Positions 33,560 to 43,320 of a DNA stretch of 64,000 nucleotides are shown here, piece after piece; the first letter of the stretch is position 1; each line of letters starts with the position of its first letter. Location of the stretch: positions 61,036 through 125,035 of the forward strand of contig NZ_JACOON010000008.1 of the NCBI RefSeq assembly GCF_014287795.1. The letters are read 5' to 3'. This DNA comes from Christensenella tenuis. Its GTDB lineage: Bacteria; Bacillota; Clostridia; Christensenellales; Christensenellaceae. The notes beneath the pieces are model-generated. The model was given only the letters and a program-made list of their open reading frames with translations, did no database searches and was not told the DNA's origin. The position numbers were made by a program, and so were the translations under genes.

Positions 33560-33957
33560 CCCGCGGAAATCAAATAAAGTTTTGTACCGGCGCCCTGCCG
33601 TTTTCATAAGATTTTTTGCTAGGCGTCATCCCGGCCATAACCGATCCATATAATTGCATTTTTCTTTTTAAGAAAATGTAATATTTTTTCCCGTTAAGCG
33701 CGTCCATCGTTTCACCTGGCTGCAAAATCGCCCTCCCATTGCCGGAAGGTAAGCATTTCGCTTTCTCTATCATATTCCAGCCATGACCTTCAAAGTGCCA
33801 GTCCCCAAACCGGTTTTCGTCTTTTCCATTGGCCCCGCCTCTCTTTTTCCCGATTAAAAAGCGTGGAACATTTACACTTTGCTGTAAATCGACTATAATA
33901 ACAATATAACAAAAATATAATACTCCCTATGTATTGTATGATCGGAAAAGGGCGCAT
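33560..33957. other. 398-base gap with a coding-like minus-strand remnant
   Basis: A minus-strand frame stays open from about 33885 to 33570 and reads like protein (GDWHFEGHGWN, PGETMDALNGKKYYIFLKRK), but the only ATG (33773) is in the middle and has no ribosome binding site. No family was recognised. The part near 33900 is AT-rich and probably holds the promoter of the next gene. Confidence 0.4.
33570..33773 (-). pseudogene. Possible 5'-truncated gene remnant
   Basis: 67 codons from an internal ATG, with the same frame open about 37 codons further upstream. Composition (Gly, Lys, Trp, Tyr mix) is protein-like but unrecognised. Chance open frame is the alternative. Confidence 0.25.
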
Positions 33958-36198
33958 ATGCGAAAGCCGAAAAAAATATTTGTCGTTTCATTGATCATCG
34001 TCCTTGCCATCGCAGTGGTGGCGGTTTTTTCGATGTTCTTTTATGCTGGCACCGTCCGCCAGATTCTGGATGAAGAAAGCACATCCTATTTGCAGGAAGT
34101 TACCCAACAGGAAGCGTCTATTATCGATACCCAGGTAAGGGGCGACCTTGCCACTCTGGAATCCATTTCAACCGTATTCGGCAGCGCAGTCACTCCCAGT
34201 ATTACCTCCGGCGTTTCCATGGATATGCTGCGCGAAATTCAGGAACAGAACGGCTTCAAGCGGATGGGAGTTATTTATCCGGATGGAAGCGCATTTACGA
34301 CAGACGGTTACGAATACGATTTTTCAGGCCGGGATTATTTTAAAAAGGCGCTCGCGGGCGTTCCCAATATATCCGATACGTTTTTGGATATTGTGGATGG
34401 TGAAAATATTAATGTATATGCGGTTCCCGTTTATAATGGCACGCAGATAGAATGTGTGCTGTTTGCCACCAATGCTACCGATGTATTTGAGAACAAAATT
34501 TCCGTTACCACCTTCGGCGGATATGGCTATTCCTATGTCGTCGATAAAATGGGCAATAAAATTGCTACTTCCCATCATGAAGACAGTATCACGTTTGATA
34601 ATATTTTCAACCTGAATGGAAGCATCGTGGAAGACCCGGATGGAAATTTTTCCGTCATGCAGGAAGATATGCTTGATGGAAAAAGCGGCGTCGTGCACTA
34701 CCTGAAATATGGAGAGCCCTACTATATCAGCTATGCGCCTATCGGCGTAAATACATGGTATATTGTTTCCGCAGTGCCTGCGTCTGTCGCCACTGCCAAA
34801 AGCACCTATCTGATTACGCTTACCGGTTGGATGACGGGAATCATTGTATGCACAGTTGCTATTTTCTTAATATATATTGCTTTATCGCAGAGCCGATCCC
34901 GCCGCAATCTCGAACGAATTGCGTATGAGGATGAACTCACCGGTTCGCTTAGCTGGCTGAAATTTCGTGAAGAAACCAAAGCTATCCTGCAGGAATCTTC
35001 CGGACGTTTGTTTGCGATGATCAATTTCGATATCAATAAATTTAAAATTTTTAATCAATTATATGATTACCAAAACGGCAACGCCCTCCTCCAGCACATT
35101 GCATCCGTCCTGAAAAAAGATATGCGTGAACGGGAGCTTTTTACGCATACGGGCGCGGATGATTTTGACGTGCTGATTGAATATTCTTCTGACGAGGATA
35201 TTGTCGGCCGTATCCTGAAATGGAACCAGAAAATCCGCGATTATGGATTTGCCCGCAAGCGGAGATATAATCTTCTTCTTTCCTATGGAATTTATAAAAT
35301 CCAAGCAAATGATCTTTATATTACACGGATGAACGACCGCTGCAAGATTGCCAAAAACAGTGTGAAAAACAATACGCATACCTTCTATGCCTTTTACGAT
35401 AACGCAATGAACCAAGAGATGCTGCGCGAAAAAGAACTTGAGAACGATATGGATGCCGCGCTTGCAAATCATGAGTTTGAAGTTTACTATCAGCCTAAAT
35501 TTGATTTGGAAACGCAGAAGGCGGTTGCCGCGGAAGCGCTGGTGCGTTGGAAATCCCCGGAAAAAGGCTTCATGAGTCCCGGGGCGTTTATTCCCGTATT
35601 CGAACGGAATGGGTTTATTACCAAGGTTGATATGTATGTATTCGAGGAAACTTGCGCGGCCATTCACCGCTGGATGGAGCTTGGGCAGCCTGCGCTCCCT
35701 GTTTCCGTCAATTTTTCGCGTCTCAATATGTACGATGATAACTTTGTCCAGAGCCTGAAAGATATCGTCCGGAAGTATGACGTTTCTACCAATTTGCTTG
35801 AGATTGAGCTTACCGAGAGCGCCCTTGCCTATAACGACGAATTAATCATACGGCGTATGAATGAACTGCGCGAAGCGGGATTCTGTATTTCAATCGACGA
35901 TTTCGGCACCGGCTATTCTTCTTTAAATTTACTTCGTACCCTTCCGGTCAATGTAATCAAACTTGATAAGCGTTTCTTTACCCTCAATTTTGATTCAGAA
36001 CGGGAGCGCATCATTATCACGAGTATTGTCAGTATGGCGCAGCAGCTTGGCATCACCGTTGTCGCTGAAGGAGTGGAAACGAAAACGCAGGCCGACTTCC
36101 TGAAAAAAGTAGCAAAAAACATCATCGTCCAGGGCTTCCTGTACGCACGGCCTATGCCGGAAGAGGCTCTTCTTCGTTTACTCATGGGAGAAGAATAG
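33958..36198 (+). CDS. Membrane dCache sensor with degenerate GGDEF and intact EAL domain
   Basis: 746 residues. Helix 1 at about 8-30, a dCache_1-type extracytoplasmic sensor (about 35-285), helix 2 at 291-310, a GGDEF domain (about 320-480) and an EAL domain (about 490-745). The GGDEF site reads G399-A-D-D-F403, so cyclase activity is doubtful. The EAL site is intact (E526-A-L528, DDFGTGYSS at 647, EGVET at 704), so the protein likely degrades cyclic di-GMP under control of an external ligand. The ATG at 33958 follows AAAAGGG; an earlier TTG lacks a site. Confidence 0.9.
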   Translation: MRKPKKIFVVSLIIVLAIAVVAVFSMFFYAGTVRQILDEESTSYLQEVTQQEASIIDTQVRGDLATLESISTVFGSAVTPSITSGVSMDMLREIQEQNGFKRMGVIYPDGSAFTTDGYEYDFSGRDYFKKALAGVPNISDTFLDIVDGENINVYAVPVYNGTQIECVLFATNATDVFENKISVTTFGGYGYSYVVDKMGNKIATSHHEDSITFDNIFNLNGSIVEDPDGNFSVMQEDMLDGKSGVVHYLKYGEPYYISYAPIGVNTWYIVSAVPASVATAKSTYLITLTGWMTGIIVCTVAIFLIYIALSQSRSRRNLERIAYEDELTGSLSWLKFREETKAILQESSGRLFAMINFDINKFKIFNQLYDYQNGNALLQHIASVLKKDMRERELFTHTGADDFDVLIEYSSDEDIVGRILKWNQKIRDYGFARKRRYNLLLSYGIYKIQANDLYITRMNDRCKIAKNSVKNNTHTFYAFYDNAMNQEMLREKELENDMDAALANHEFEVYYQPKFDLETQKAVAAEALVRWKSPEKGFMSPGAFIPVFERNGFITKVDMYVFEETCAAIHRWMELGQPALPVSVNFSRLNMYDDNFVQSLKDIVRKYDVSTNLLEIELTESALAYNDELIIRRMNELREAGFCISIDDFGTGYSSLNLLRTLPVNVIKLDKRFFTLNFDSERERIIITSIVSMAQQLGITVVAEGVETKTQADFLKKVAKNIIVQGFLYARPMPEEALLRLLMGEE

Positions 36199-36707
36199 TC
36201 TCATACTTGCAAAACGTGCGCTGTCCGGCCATCTGTTGCTTTACTTCCCTATAAATAGCCATTTCCATGAATGCGGAGCATATAATAGTATTCGCAGCCA
36301 AAATCATGATTGACTGTGTTTGTACCCATCTTTAAATGTAGAATGAAATTCTTGGGTTTCGTAAAACACAGGGAGAGGCCAGTTATGGACGCGGCTTTAA
36401 AAATAATATTTCCGAGACGGGATGTAGCGCGAAAAAGACTTTCCTGAAAAATTAGCGCCTCCGGAAAGAATGTGGGGCACAGGCTTTCCTACGGTAATTT
36501 ATCAGAAAAATTGCGTGCCATTACAGGCAGGTTGAGCTGTGATATGCCGGTGTTTTTTGATTTTGGGAATACCGGCAAACAGATATAGGAAAGCTTTTGC
36601 CGGTACAAACAACACCCGGCAGTCATTGGGTTTTCAATGTAAAACGCGGCGGACATACTGTCCGCCGCACCCTTTGTACGGGTATATTTTTCTTGTTTCC
36701 ACCGTCA
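36199..36707. other. 509-base gap, no conserved gene
   Basis: Only very short frames are present (for example a 20-codon frame from about 36385 with GGGAGAGG before it). The strong hairpin at 36641-36668 belongs to the converging nitroreductase gene. Nothing else is recognised. Confidence 0.5.
36641..36668 (-). terminator. Terminator of nitroreductase gene
   Basis: GCGGCGGACA-TAC-TGTCCGCCGC, a perfect 10-bp GC-rich stem, with TTTT after it on the minus strand. Confidence 0.8.
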
Positions 36708-37226
36708 TCACAGCGTTTCATAAAAAACAGTCTCGCTCCGGGCTTTGCGCATTTTCTCGTGCCGTTCCGGGCTTTGCGCTTCTCCGTCCGCATAGCCGAC
36801 GGCCAACAGATTCACAATCTCCAGATTTGGCGGAATATTGAATTCATCGCGCAATACTTTCGGGTCAAACCAGCAGATCCAAAGCGTTCCCAATCCAAGC
36901 TCCGCCGCCTGCAACATCATATGGTCGGTTACAATACTCGCGTCGATATCGGTCAGCTTTTTCCCGTCATACGGGCGTTTCCATGTTTCTTCCGTATCGC
37001 TGCATACGATGATGACACACGGCGCACCATAAAACCGTGCAGCTTTTTCCACCTTCCCGAGGCCTTCTTCGCTCTGTACCACAATCAGGCGCTGGGGCTG
37101 TTTATTTGCCCCCGTGGGCGCGACCCGCCCCGCCTCGAGTATTCGGTCGAGCTTTTCCCGTTCTATCGGCATTTCCTGATAGCTGCGCACTGAATACCGC
37201 TTCTTCGCAATATCTAAAAAATCCAT
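36708..37226 (-). CDS. Nitroreductase-family FMN oxidoreductase
   Basis: 172 residues with the nitroreductase FMN pattern: AKKRYSVRSYQE at the start, APTGANKQPQRLIVV near residue 40, and LGLGTLWICWFDP near 125. These enzymes reduce nitro groups, quinones or flavins with NAD(P)H. The ATG at 37226 is 8 bases after GGAGG. It follows the flavodoxin gene by 23 bases, so both are probably one electron-transfer unit. Confidence 0.92.
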   Translation of the reverse strand: MDFLDIAKKRYSVRSYQEMPIEREKLDRILEAGRVAPTGANKQPQRLIVVQSEEGLGKVEKAARFYGAPCVIIVCSDTEETWKRPYDGKKLTDIDASIVTDHMMLQAAELGLGTLWICWFDPKVLRDEFNIPPNLEIVNLLAVGYADGEAQSPERHEKMRKARSETVFYETL

Positions 37227-37249
37227 GTGGTCATCCTCCATATCTTTTA

Positions 37250-37651
37250 TTATTGTTTGGCTTCTTCCATAATTTCCCGCGCGAACTGTGCCGCCTGCTT
37301 TTGCACCGTTTCATCCTTAGCCAGCCCGCCGATACAGTGAAATTCCCGCTCGACAGGCGTGATGCCGCGTTTCTGAAGCTGCTTTTTGATCAGGCCCGAC
37401 GCGCCGCCCGGATTTCCCGCCGTGCTGAATACCGCAATTTTTGCTGTCGATTCCGGTGAAAGCGTCTTGATAAACTTTTTCAGCCTGCCCGCAATGTGGA
37501 ACGCATACACCGCTCCGCCCAGAAACAAAATATCCGTATTGCCTGAAAGCGGCATACTTATATCATGCGCCTCCGCACCCACCGCGGCGGCAATGGCCTG
37601 TGCAATCGCTTCCGTATTGCCCGATTTGGAAAAATACCGTACTTCAACCAT
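37250..37651 (-). CDS. Flavodoxin-domain protein
   Basis: 133 residues with the short-chain flavodoxin phosphate loop YFSKSGNTEAIAQAI and the later FLGGAVYAFHIAGRLKKF and FSTAGNPGG segments, close to flavodoxin_5/6-type proteins. The start at 37651 follows AGAGGTGAC; an upstream in-frame ATG at 37675 sits on the TATAAT box (37674-37679), so it cannot be used from this promoter. Probable electron carrier for the adjoining nitroreductase or unrelated redox enzymes. Confidence 0.85.
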   Translation of the reverse strand: MVEVRYFSKSGNTEAIAQAIAAAVGAEAHDISMPLSGNTDILFLGGAVYAFHIAGRLKKFIKTLSPESTAKIAVFSTAGNPGGASGLIKKQLQKRGITPVEREFHCIGGLAKDETVQKQAAQFAREIMEEAKQ

Positions 37652-37673
37652 ACTTGTCACCTCTCTTTTCTTC

Positions 37674-37702
37674 ATTATACCATTCTTTTCTCTTTTTCGG
37701 AA
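37674..37702 (-). promoter_or_regulatory. Promoter of flavodoxin-nitroreductase pair
   Basis: Minus strand TATAAT at 37679-37674 with TTCCGA 17 bases upstream; transcription would start just before the AGAGGTGAC site. Confidence 0.5.
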
Positions 37703-37824
37703 TTTATCGAAGTGAATAAAAGGCTGGTATCCTGATATTGTTTCCACCGATGATAATAAATGGGTATTGGCTTGCTGTATGATAGTCCCGCCTGCGAGGC
37801 CTTACTGAAAATTTGCTTTCATAT

Positions 37825-37861
37825 AAAAAACGAACCGCCGACAGTGATTGCGGCGGTTCGT
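37825..37861 (-). terminator. Terminator of proS
   Basis: CGAACCGCCG ... CGGCGGTTCG, 10-bp stem with a 10-base loop, followed by TTTTTT on the minus strand. Confidence 0.9.
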
Positions 37862-37931
37862 TCTGATAACAACGTTTTTCTTTGGTTACTCAATTTTTTC
37901 TTATATCCGAATTTGTATCAACCGTAAATCT

Positions 37932-39374
37932 TTAATAGGATTTTGCAAAATACATCATTTTCTTTGCAGGCTTGCCGCAATGTACGCATACGTCGCCGAG
38001 GTTCTTTTGCTCAAACGGCGCGCAGCGTGTCGTCACGCCTGTTTTTTCCTTGATCGCTTCTTCGCATTCTGTCTCTCCGCACCACATCGCGCGTACAAAA
38101 CCATGCCCTTCTTCGATTCCCTGCATAAATTCTTCCCAGTTTCGCGCATCAAACGTGCGTTCCTCGCGGTATTGGAGCGCGCTTGCAAGCATATTGTCAT
38201 GAATTTTATCCAGCAATTCCTGCACCGTTTTCTGGATATTTTCGAGCGGATAAGACTCCTTTTCACAGGTATCCCTGCGCGCGAGCATACACGCACCTTT
38301 TTCGATATCGCGCGGGCCGATTTCCAGCCGTACCGGGACGCCCTTCAACTCCCATTCGTTGAATTTCCAGCCCGGGCTCTGGTCGCGGTCGTCAAGCTCC
38401 ACACGGATTCCCGCACCCTTAAGCATATCATAAAGCTCCCGTGCCTTTTCAAGCACGCCCTCTTTGTGTGCCGCTACGGGAACAATGACGCACTGGATAG
38501 GCGCGACGCGCGGCGGAAGCTTCAGGCCGCGTTCATCGCCGTGTACCATAATAATACCGCCAATCATGCGCGTGGATGTGCCCCACGAGGTCTGCCACGC
38601 ATATTTCAACTGCCCATCCTTATCGAGAAATTGAATATCAAAGCCCTTTGCAAAATTTTGTCCAAGGTTATGCGACGTTCCCATCTGGAGCGCCTTTCCA
38701 TCGAGCATCATGGCTTCTACGGTATACGTATGGTCCGCGCCCGCGAATTTCTCTTTCTCGCTTTTCTGTCCTGAAATAACAGGAATGGCCAGTACATCAT
38801 GCATAAAGTCGCTGTATACGCCAAGCATCCGCACAGTTTCTTCTTCCGCTTCCTCCTGCGTTGCATGTACGGTATGGCCTTCCTGCCACAGGAACTCCGA
38901 AGTCCGCAGGAACGGACGCGTACTTTTTTCCCAGCGCAAAACATTGCACCACTGGTTCAGAAGTACCGGCAGATCCCTGTAGCTTTGCACCCATTTGGAA
39001 TACATGGAACAAATAATCGTTTCCGACGTAGGACGAATGCACAGCGGTTCTGCAAGTTTTTCCGTTCCTCCCTGCGTAACCCATGCCACTTCGGGCGCAA
39101 ATCCCTCCACATGCTCTGCCTCTTTTTCCAATAGATGTTTGGGGATCAACAACGGAAAATACGCATTTTTATGCCCGGTTTCTTTAAACCGTTCGTCCAT
39201 TTGCTGCTGAATCAATTCCCATATTCCATAACCATATTGCTTAATGACCATGCAGCCCTTGACTTCGGAATAGTCGATCATATCCGCCATTTTAATGACG
39301 TCCGTATACCACCGCGAAAAATCCTCATTTTGCGGCGTAATGTGTTCCACAAATCCGCCTGTTTGCTTTGCCAT
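37932..39374 (-). CDS. proS: Prolyl-tRNA synthetase, archaeal/eukaryotic type without editing insert
   Basis: 480 residues, the length of the ProS type 3 form, with no bacterial INS editing domain. The class II motifs are clear: motif 2 LRWEKSTRPFLRTSEFLWQEGHT, motif 3 around ARTRMIGGIIMVHGDERGLKLPP-like sequence (read as STRMIGGIIMVHGDERGL), and an anticodon-binding domain with the C-terminal zinc-like cluster (CVHCGKPAKK). It charges tRNA-Pro. The ATG at 39374 follows GGAG. No T-box leader was found upstream. Confidence 0.96.
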   Translation of the reverse strand: MAKQTGGFVEHITPQNEDFSRWYTDVIKMADMIDYSEVKGCMVIKQYGYGIWELIQQQMDERFKETGHKNAYFPLLIPKHLLEKEAEHVEGFAPEVAWVTQGGTEKLAEPLCIRPTSETIICSMYSKWVQSYRDLPVLLNQWCNVLRWEKSTRPFLRTSEFLWQEGHTVHATQEEAEEETVRMLGVYSDFMHDVLAIPVISGQKSEKEKFAGADHTYTVEAMMLDGKALQMGTSHNLGQNFAKGFDIQFLDKDGQLKYAWQTSWGTSTRMIGGIIMVHGDERGLKLPPRVAPIQCVIVPVAAHKEGVLEKARELYDMLKGAGIRVELDDRDQSPGWKFNEWELKGVPVRLEIGPRDIEKGACMLARRDTCEKESYPLENIQKTVQELLDKIHDNMLASALQYREERTFDARNWEEFMQGIEEGHGFVRAMWCGETECEEAIKEKTGVTTRCAPFEQKNLGDVCVHCGKPAKKMMYFAKSY

Positions 39375-39470
39375 AATAGTCTCCTTCAAATATGTACTGA
39401 AACTCTATTAGTTTATCATCATGACGCGCTTTTTTCAAGCACGCGTACTCCCAAACTCATTCCGGCGTCT

Positions 39471-42400
39471 CTATTTTTCTCTCCTTCGCCGCCTCAGCAG
39501 GATCGCCGCCGCGACGGCGGCTCCTCCGCCCGCAATCACGGCAAGAAGAATCCACGGCGCCATGTCACGTGTGTCTCCCGTTTTGGGTTTGGTTCCTGTA
39601 TCTTCCCGTTCGGCCTGTCCTTCCTGCGAACCGCCGCCCGCGGGCTGTTTCCCGTTCGCAAGCACATATTCGGAGCAATGCTCGAGGGTAAACGCCGTAT
39701 ATCCGGCGCTGTCCACGCGCTGCGCGCTGACATCGTCGTATCCCCTCCCATTGAAATAATACAGATATGTTTCTTCTCCCGTCTCAAACGGCGGCACGGC
39801 AAGCACGGAGACCGTCACTTTACCGGGAAGCGCCCCGCTGTGCTCAAAATTCAAGAACAACAGCTTCGCCCCCTGCGGAAATACCGCCGCATTTTTCGCC
39901 GCTTCTCCGGGCGTATTGGAAAACGCAAGGCTCACATCTATTGCCGCCGTAATATCCTTACCGTGGAATACGAACCGCGCAACCACCTTACCCGCATCAT
40001 CCAGAACCGCAAAAATAATTGTCTTATCCTGTCCCTTGATCTGTTCAAAAACCTCCTTAGGGGCAACTGTGCCTTCTTCCACAGGAAGAAGCAGCGCCTG
40101 CTGCGGCCCAAGGCCAGACAGGCTTTCTTTTACTTTTTCGAGGTCAAAGCCATCCTCCATTCGCGGCAATGAAACAATCTCTTTGCCTTCCGCCCCCGGA
40201 ATCTGTGCTTCCTGCACGATCCGAACCGTTTTGCTTACCGATTTGGTATCGTCTGCAGCGCTTGTCGCCGTGACCACAACCGTTCCGGTCGCTTTTGCGG
40301 TAAACAACACTTCCCTTTCCCCGCTAAGCCCGGCTTCCGCTTTAATATCGATACTGTCAAGGTCGCCCGCATAGCTCCATTTAATCCCGGCAAACTCTTC
40401 CCGGTCTGGCGTTACCACCGCCGCTGCTGAAAAGTCGGCCGTCTTCCCGATTTCCAGACAGACTGAATCCGCACTCTCAATACTGACGCTTTCCACACCC
40501 AGCTGTTCGGCAATATTATTTTGCCGCAGCAGAATACTTTCCGCACTGCTCATCGCCGCAAACGTCCAGCAGGAAGGAATCCATCCCTGGTTTTTCACCG
40601 GGGTAACCGCGCCAATATCCCGCAGGTCGAACTTTTCCGGCAGATTTGTAGCCGGATCGGCCGTCCTGCCCTGCGGCAGGGCATTGGTCTTGTTCTGGCC
40701 GCTATCTGAGGCGTTATCCGCCGCTGCCGCCGGGGCGGATAGTTCGTCCGTCTTCTCGAGCTGTGCCGCGCTGAATGCCCGGCCTGTGCCGCCCTGGGAT
40801 GAATCGTCCGTTCCGCCGCCCGCGCCGTCCGTAAATACCTTGATGCAGTTATTCGCAGAATATTGCGCGGAAATATCGCTCCAGTCCCGTCCATCCGTAC
40901 TGGTAAAGCTCTGCCCGGCCTGTGCCCGCGCCCTATCCGAACGGCCTGTAATCGGCATTTCGATCGCCGCTACAACGTCGCTTCCGTCCTTATTTTGCAG
41001 CCGCACGGTCACGCTGAACTCTTCCCCCGCGGCAACAGGAACCCCCTCGCCAAGCTCCACCGTATAATATCCCTTATATTTATGGATCCCGCTTGCCACA
41101 TGGCGCGTCTCTCCATTCACCTCAAGGTAAATATCATATTCCTGGTCCTCATGCATAGAATAAAACGACACAGCCTTCACGTCCTGCCCGCCTGCCGCCG
41201 TAAATACGTTCTTTGTATACAGCACCTTGCCCCGCGAATATTGACTGGGCTCGTAGAGATTCGTGTAGCCGAGCGGGTCGTACTGGTAAATATTATCATA
41301 ATCGTTCACCGGATCATCCACGAATATGGCGGCAGCGGGATTAGCAGACAGGTCCGCGCTGTAATAGGAAATATAGAAAAAACCGTTCTGCCCCTTTTCC
41401 GGTCCATAGCTGTTTTTGGCGAGAAACGCACCGTCTCCCGCAGGCGTATACGTCTTCCCGTCCACAGTTACTGTGAATTGCTCCGCCGGAACCGTATCGT
41501 CCCATCCGATCAAAGAAATCGCATGCCCGCCCCCGGCCATATCCGCCTCCGGCTTGAAATAATATGAACCGGTCTCGTCATAATATCCGTCTTCGCCCTC
41601 CTGGTGGCGGATTCCGCAATAGAGCGCCCCATAGGTATAAATCGCGTTTTTATAATGAAGCGTATCTTCGGCCGTTTTCTCCCGGTCGGGCAGAAGGATC
41701 GCCTGCCGCAGATGATAGCGCGCCGGAAGCTGGTTATAGGTAAACTCGCTCACATCGCCGTCAAATTCGTCCAACATATACGGATCTTCCTCTTCCATCA
41801 CAGGGCCGCTCCAGCGTGCAAGATAGGCGAGCGCCATATAAGTGTCTCCTCCGGAAAGCACCCCGCCGCGTCCGTCTGTCGGCGTATAGCTTTCCTCGGA
41901 GGACTCCGCATTGAGCATTGCGTTGAGCATATTGTATTCGGAAAAATCAAGTCCTTCCGCTGCCTGCTTGGAAACCGCAAGCGTATACTCTTTCGCGGAA
42001 AAATGTCCATCCGGGCTTTTTACCACTGCATAATAATCCCCTTCGTCAAGCTCTGCCGTGATACGTTGGTCTCCCGTAAGTTCGCTCGCCGCAATCTCGG
42101 TTCCGTCGCTGCTGAGGAGCGTAAGCGAATAGGCCGCGCTCTCTTCCTCCGGCTGAAACAGCAGGAGCTCTACAGGCGTCGCGTAGCTGTAATGGAATTT
42201 GTAATAATCTTCATCCACAGCACTGTGGATCGTAGCCCGTATTTTAGAAGGAAAGGAAACACTCGTCGCCGCCGCCTGAGTGTCGTTTGGCTCGTACGCG
42301 TCGCCCGTTCCTCCCACCGTATAGGAAAAACGCTGCACATCGCCCGGCGCAATACCGTCTTTATAGGTACGTGCATTAATGACCGTATCCCGGTCGATCA

Positions 42401-43259
42401 CAACCTTTGCCGTATCGTCCCCGGAATCAGTCGTTCCCGCCGCATCCAGCGCCGGAACAGTTCCGTCCGTCGTATATAAAATTTTCTCGTCCGCCGCCGA
42501 AGCACGCAGAATCACCTGTGTTCCCACATCCACCGTGCCCGGCGCAGGATTAGCCGCCACTGTCCCGCTTTTCTGCACGGTATAGGCCGCCGATGAGGGT
42601 TCGCTGCTCTTGAGGCCCGCCTTCCGCGTGCTTGCCAAAATCCTGCTGTCTTCGGTCAGCGTCAGTTTATCTGCCGAATCATACAGGGAAGCGCCCGGGA
42701 GCTTCGGCGACGTTCCATCCAACGTATAATAGATTTCCGCGTCCGCCGTTTCACTCGAAAGCCCAAGCTGCGTTCCTGCCGGATATTCCCCGGCCGCCGG
42801 ATCGAAGGTAACCGGCTTGCATGTTGCCGGCATAAACCGTGCGTTGCCGGATGCAACCGGATCGTATTCGTCCCCCGCCGCCATGTCGATAAACGCAACG
42901 CCCACTCCGTCGAGTTCCTCCTGCGTCAGCACCCCGTCCGCCACGGCCTGCGCAATTGCTTTCCGAAGCGACACCGTTTCCGTATATGGAACGCGTTCCG
43001 TCATCCTCACTTCCTTGTTCTTCAGGGTAAACATCAGCATATAGTAAATCGGTTCTCCGCCCGCAGGAGCGATATCAGCCACCCGGACTGTTGTGTCCTC
43101 TTCCGCCGCGTAAAGGTCTCCCTCTTCCGGTGGATCGCAATTTTCAAAAACCAGAGAAAGCTCTGCGGGACCTTCCTCCGCGAGCGCGAATGGCGCGAAA
43201 GAAAATACCGCAGTGACCGCCAAAACCGCTGCCAATAACAAGCATACCGTTCTTTTCAT
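39471..43259 (-). CDS. Wall-anchored surface protein with circularly permuted papain-like (C1) peptidase
   Basis: 1262 residues. Signal peptide 1-27; two chitobiase-C-terminal-like repeats (about 150-228 and 232-315); a PPC domain (320-430); the main part of a lectin-like C1 peptidase from LDFSEYNML at 437, with GGGHAISLIGWDD (His579), AKNSYG (Asn616) and the lectin-like strand set to about 770; a linker; then the missing catalytic block FDLRDIGAVTPVKNQG (Gln891) and CWTFAAMSSAES (Cys897) at 877-915; an Ig-like domain (920-1016); a tail domain ending HCSEYVLA; the sorting motif PKTGD at 1225-1229, a helix and RRRRREK. In homologs the Cys block comes before LDFSE. The start at 43259 lies after AGGGCAGATAAA. 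Probably a wall-bound protease or adhesin. Confidence 0.85.
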   Translation of the reverse strand: MKRTVCLLLAAVLAVTAVFSFAPFALAEEGPAELSLVFENCDPPEEGDLYAAEEDTTVRVADIAPAGGEPIYYMLMFTLKNKEVRMTERVPYTETVSLRKAIAQAVADGVLTQEELDGVGVAFIDMAAGDEYDPVASGNARFMPATCKPVTFDPAAGEYPAGTQLGLSSETADAEIYYTLDGTSPKLPGASLYDSADKLTLTEDSRILASTRKAGLKSSEPSSAAYTVQKSGTVAANPAPGTVDVGTQVILRASAADEKILYTTDGTVPALDAAGTTDSGDDTAKVVIDRDTVINARTYKDGIAPGDVQRFSYTVGGTGDAYEPNDTQAAATSVSFPSKIRATIHSAVDEDYYKFHYSYATPVELLLFQPEEESAAYSLTLLSSDGTEIAASELTGDQRITAELDEGDYYAVVKSPDGHFSAKEYTLAVSKQAAEGLDFSEYNMLNAMLNAESSEESYTPTDGRGGVLSGGDTYMALAYLARWSGPVMEEEDPYMLDEFDGDVSEFTYNQLPARYHLRQAILLPDREKTAEDTLHYKNAIYTYGALYCGIRHQEGEDGYYDETGSYYFKPEADMAGGGHAISLIGWDDTVPAEQFTVTVDGKTYTPAGDGAFLAKNSYGPEKGQNGFFYISYYSADLSANPAAAIFVDDPVNDYDNIYQYDPLGYTNLYEPSQYSRGKVLYTKNVFTAAGGQDVKAVSFYSMHEDQEYDIYLEVNGETRHVASGIHKYKGYYTVELGEGVPVAAGEEFSVTVRLQNKDGSDVVAAIEMPITGRSDRARAQAGQSFTSTDGRDWSDISAQYSANNCIKVFTDGAGGGTDDSSQGGTGRAFSAAQLEKTDELSAPAAAADNASDSGQNKTNALPQGRTADPATNLPEKFDLRDIGAVTPVKNQGWIPSCWTFAAMSSAESILLRQNNIAEQLGVESVSIESADSVCLEIGKTADFSAAAVVTPDREEFAGIKWSYAGDLDSIDIKAEAGLSGEREVLFTAKATGTVVVTATSAADDTKSVSKTVRIVQEAQIPGAEGKEIVSLPRMEDGFDLEKVKESLSGLGPQQALLLPVEEGTVAPKEVFEQIKGQDKTIIFAVLDDAGKVVARFVFHGKDITAAIDVSLAFSNTPGEAAKNAAVFPQGAKLLFLNFEHSGALPGKVTVSVLAVPPFETGEETYLYYFNGRGYDDVSAQRVDSAGYTAFTLEHCSEYVLANGKQPAGGGSQEGQAEREDTGTKPKTGDTRDMAPWILLAVIAGGGAAVAAAILLRRRRREK

Positions 43260-43320
43260 TTTATCTGCCCTGCCTCCATAACCGTGTCTACAGTACATAC
43301 CATCATTTTCATTCGGTATT

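Noticed and set aside
36385..36446. 20-codon frame with a GGGAGAGG site
   Set aside because: Too short and without context; could be chance.
39375..39470. T-box leader for proS
   Set aside because: The gap before proS is under 100 bases and has no T-box sequence or specifier loop.
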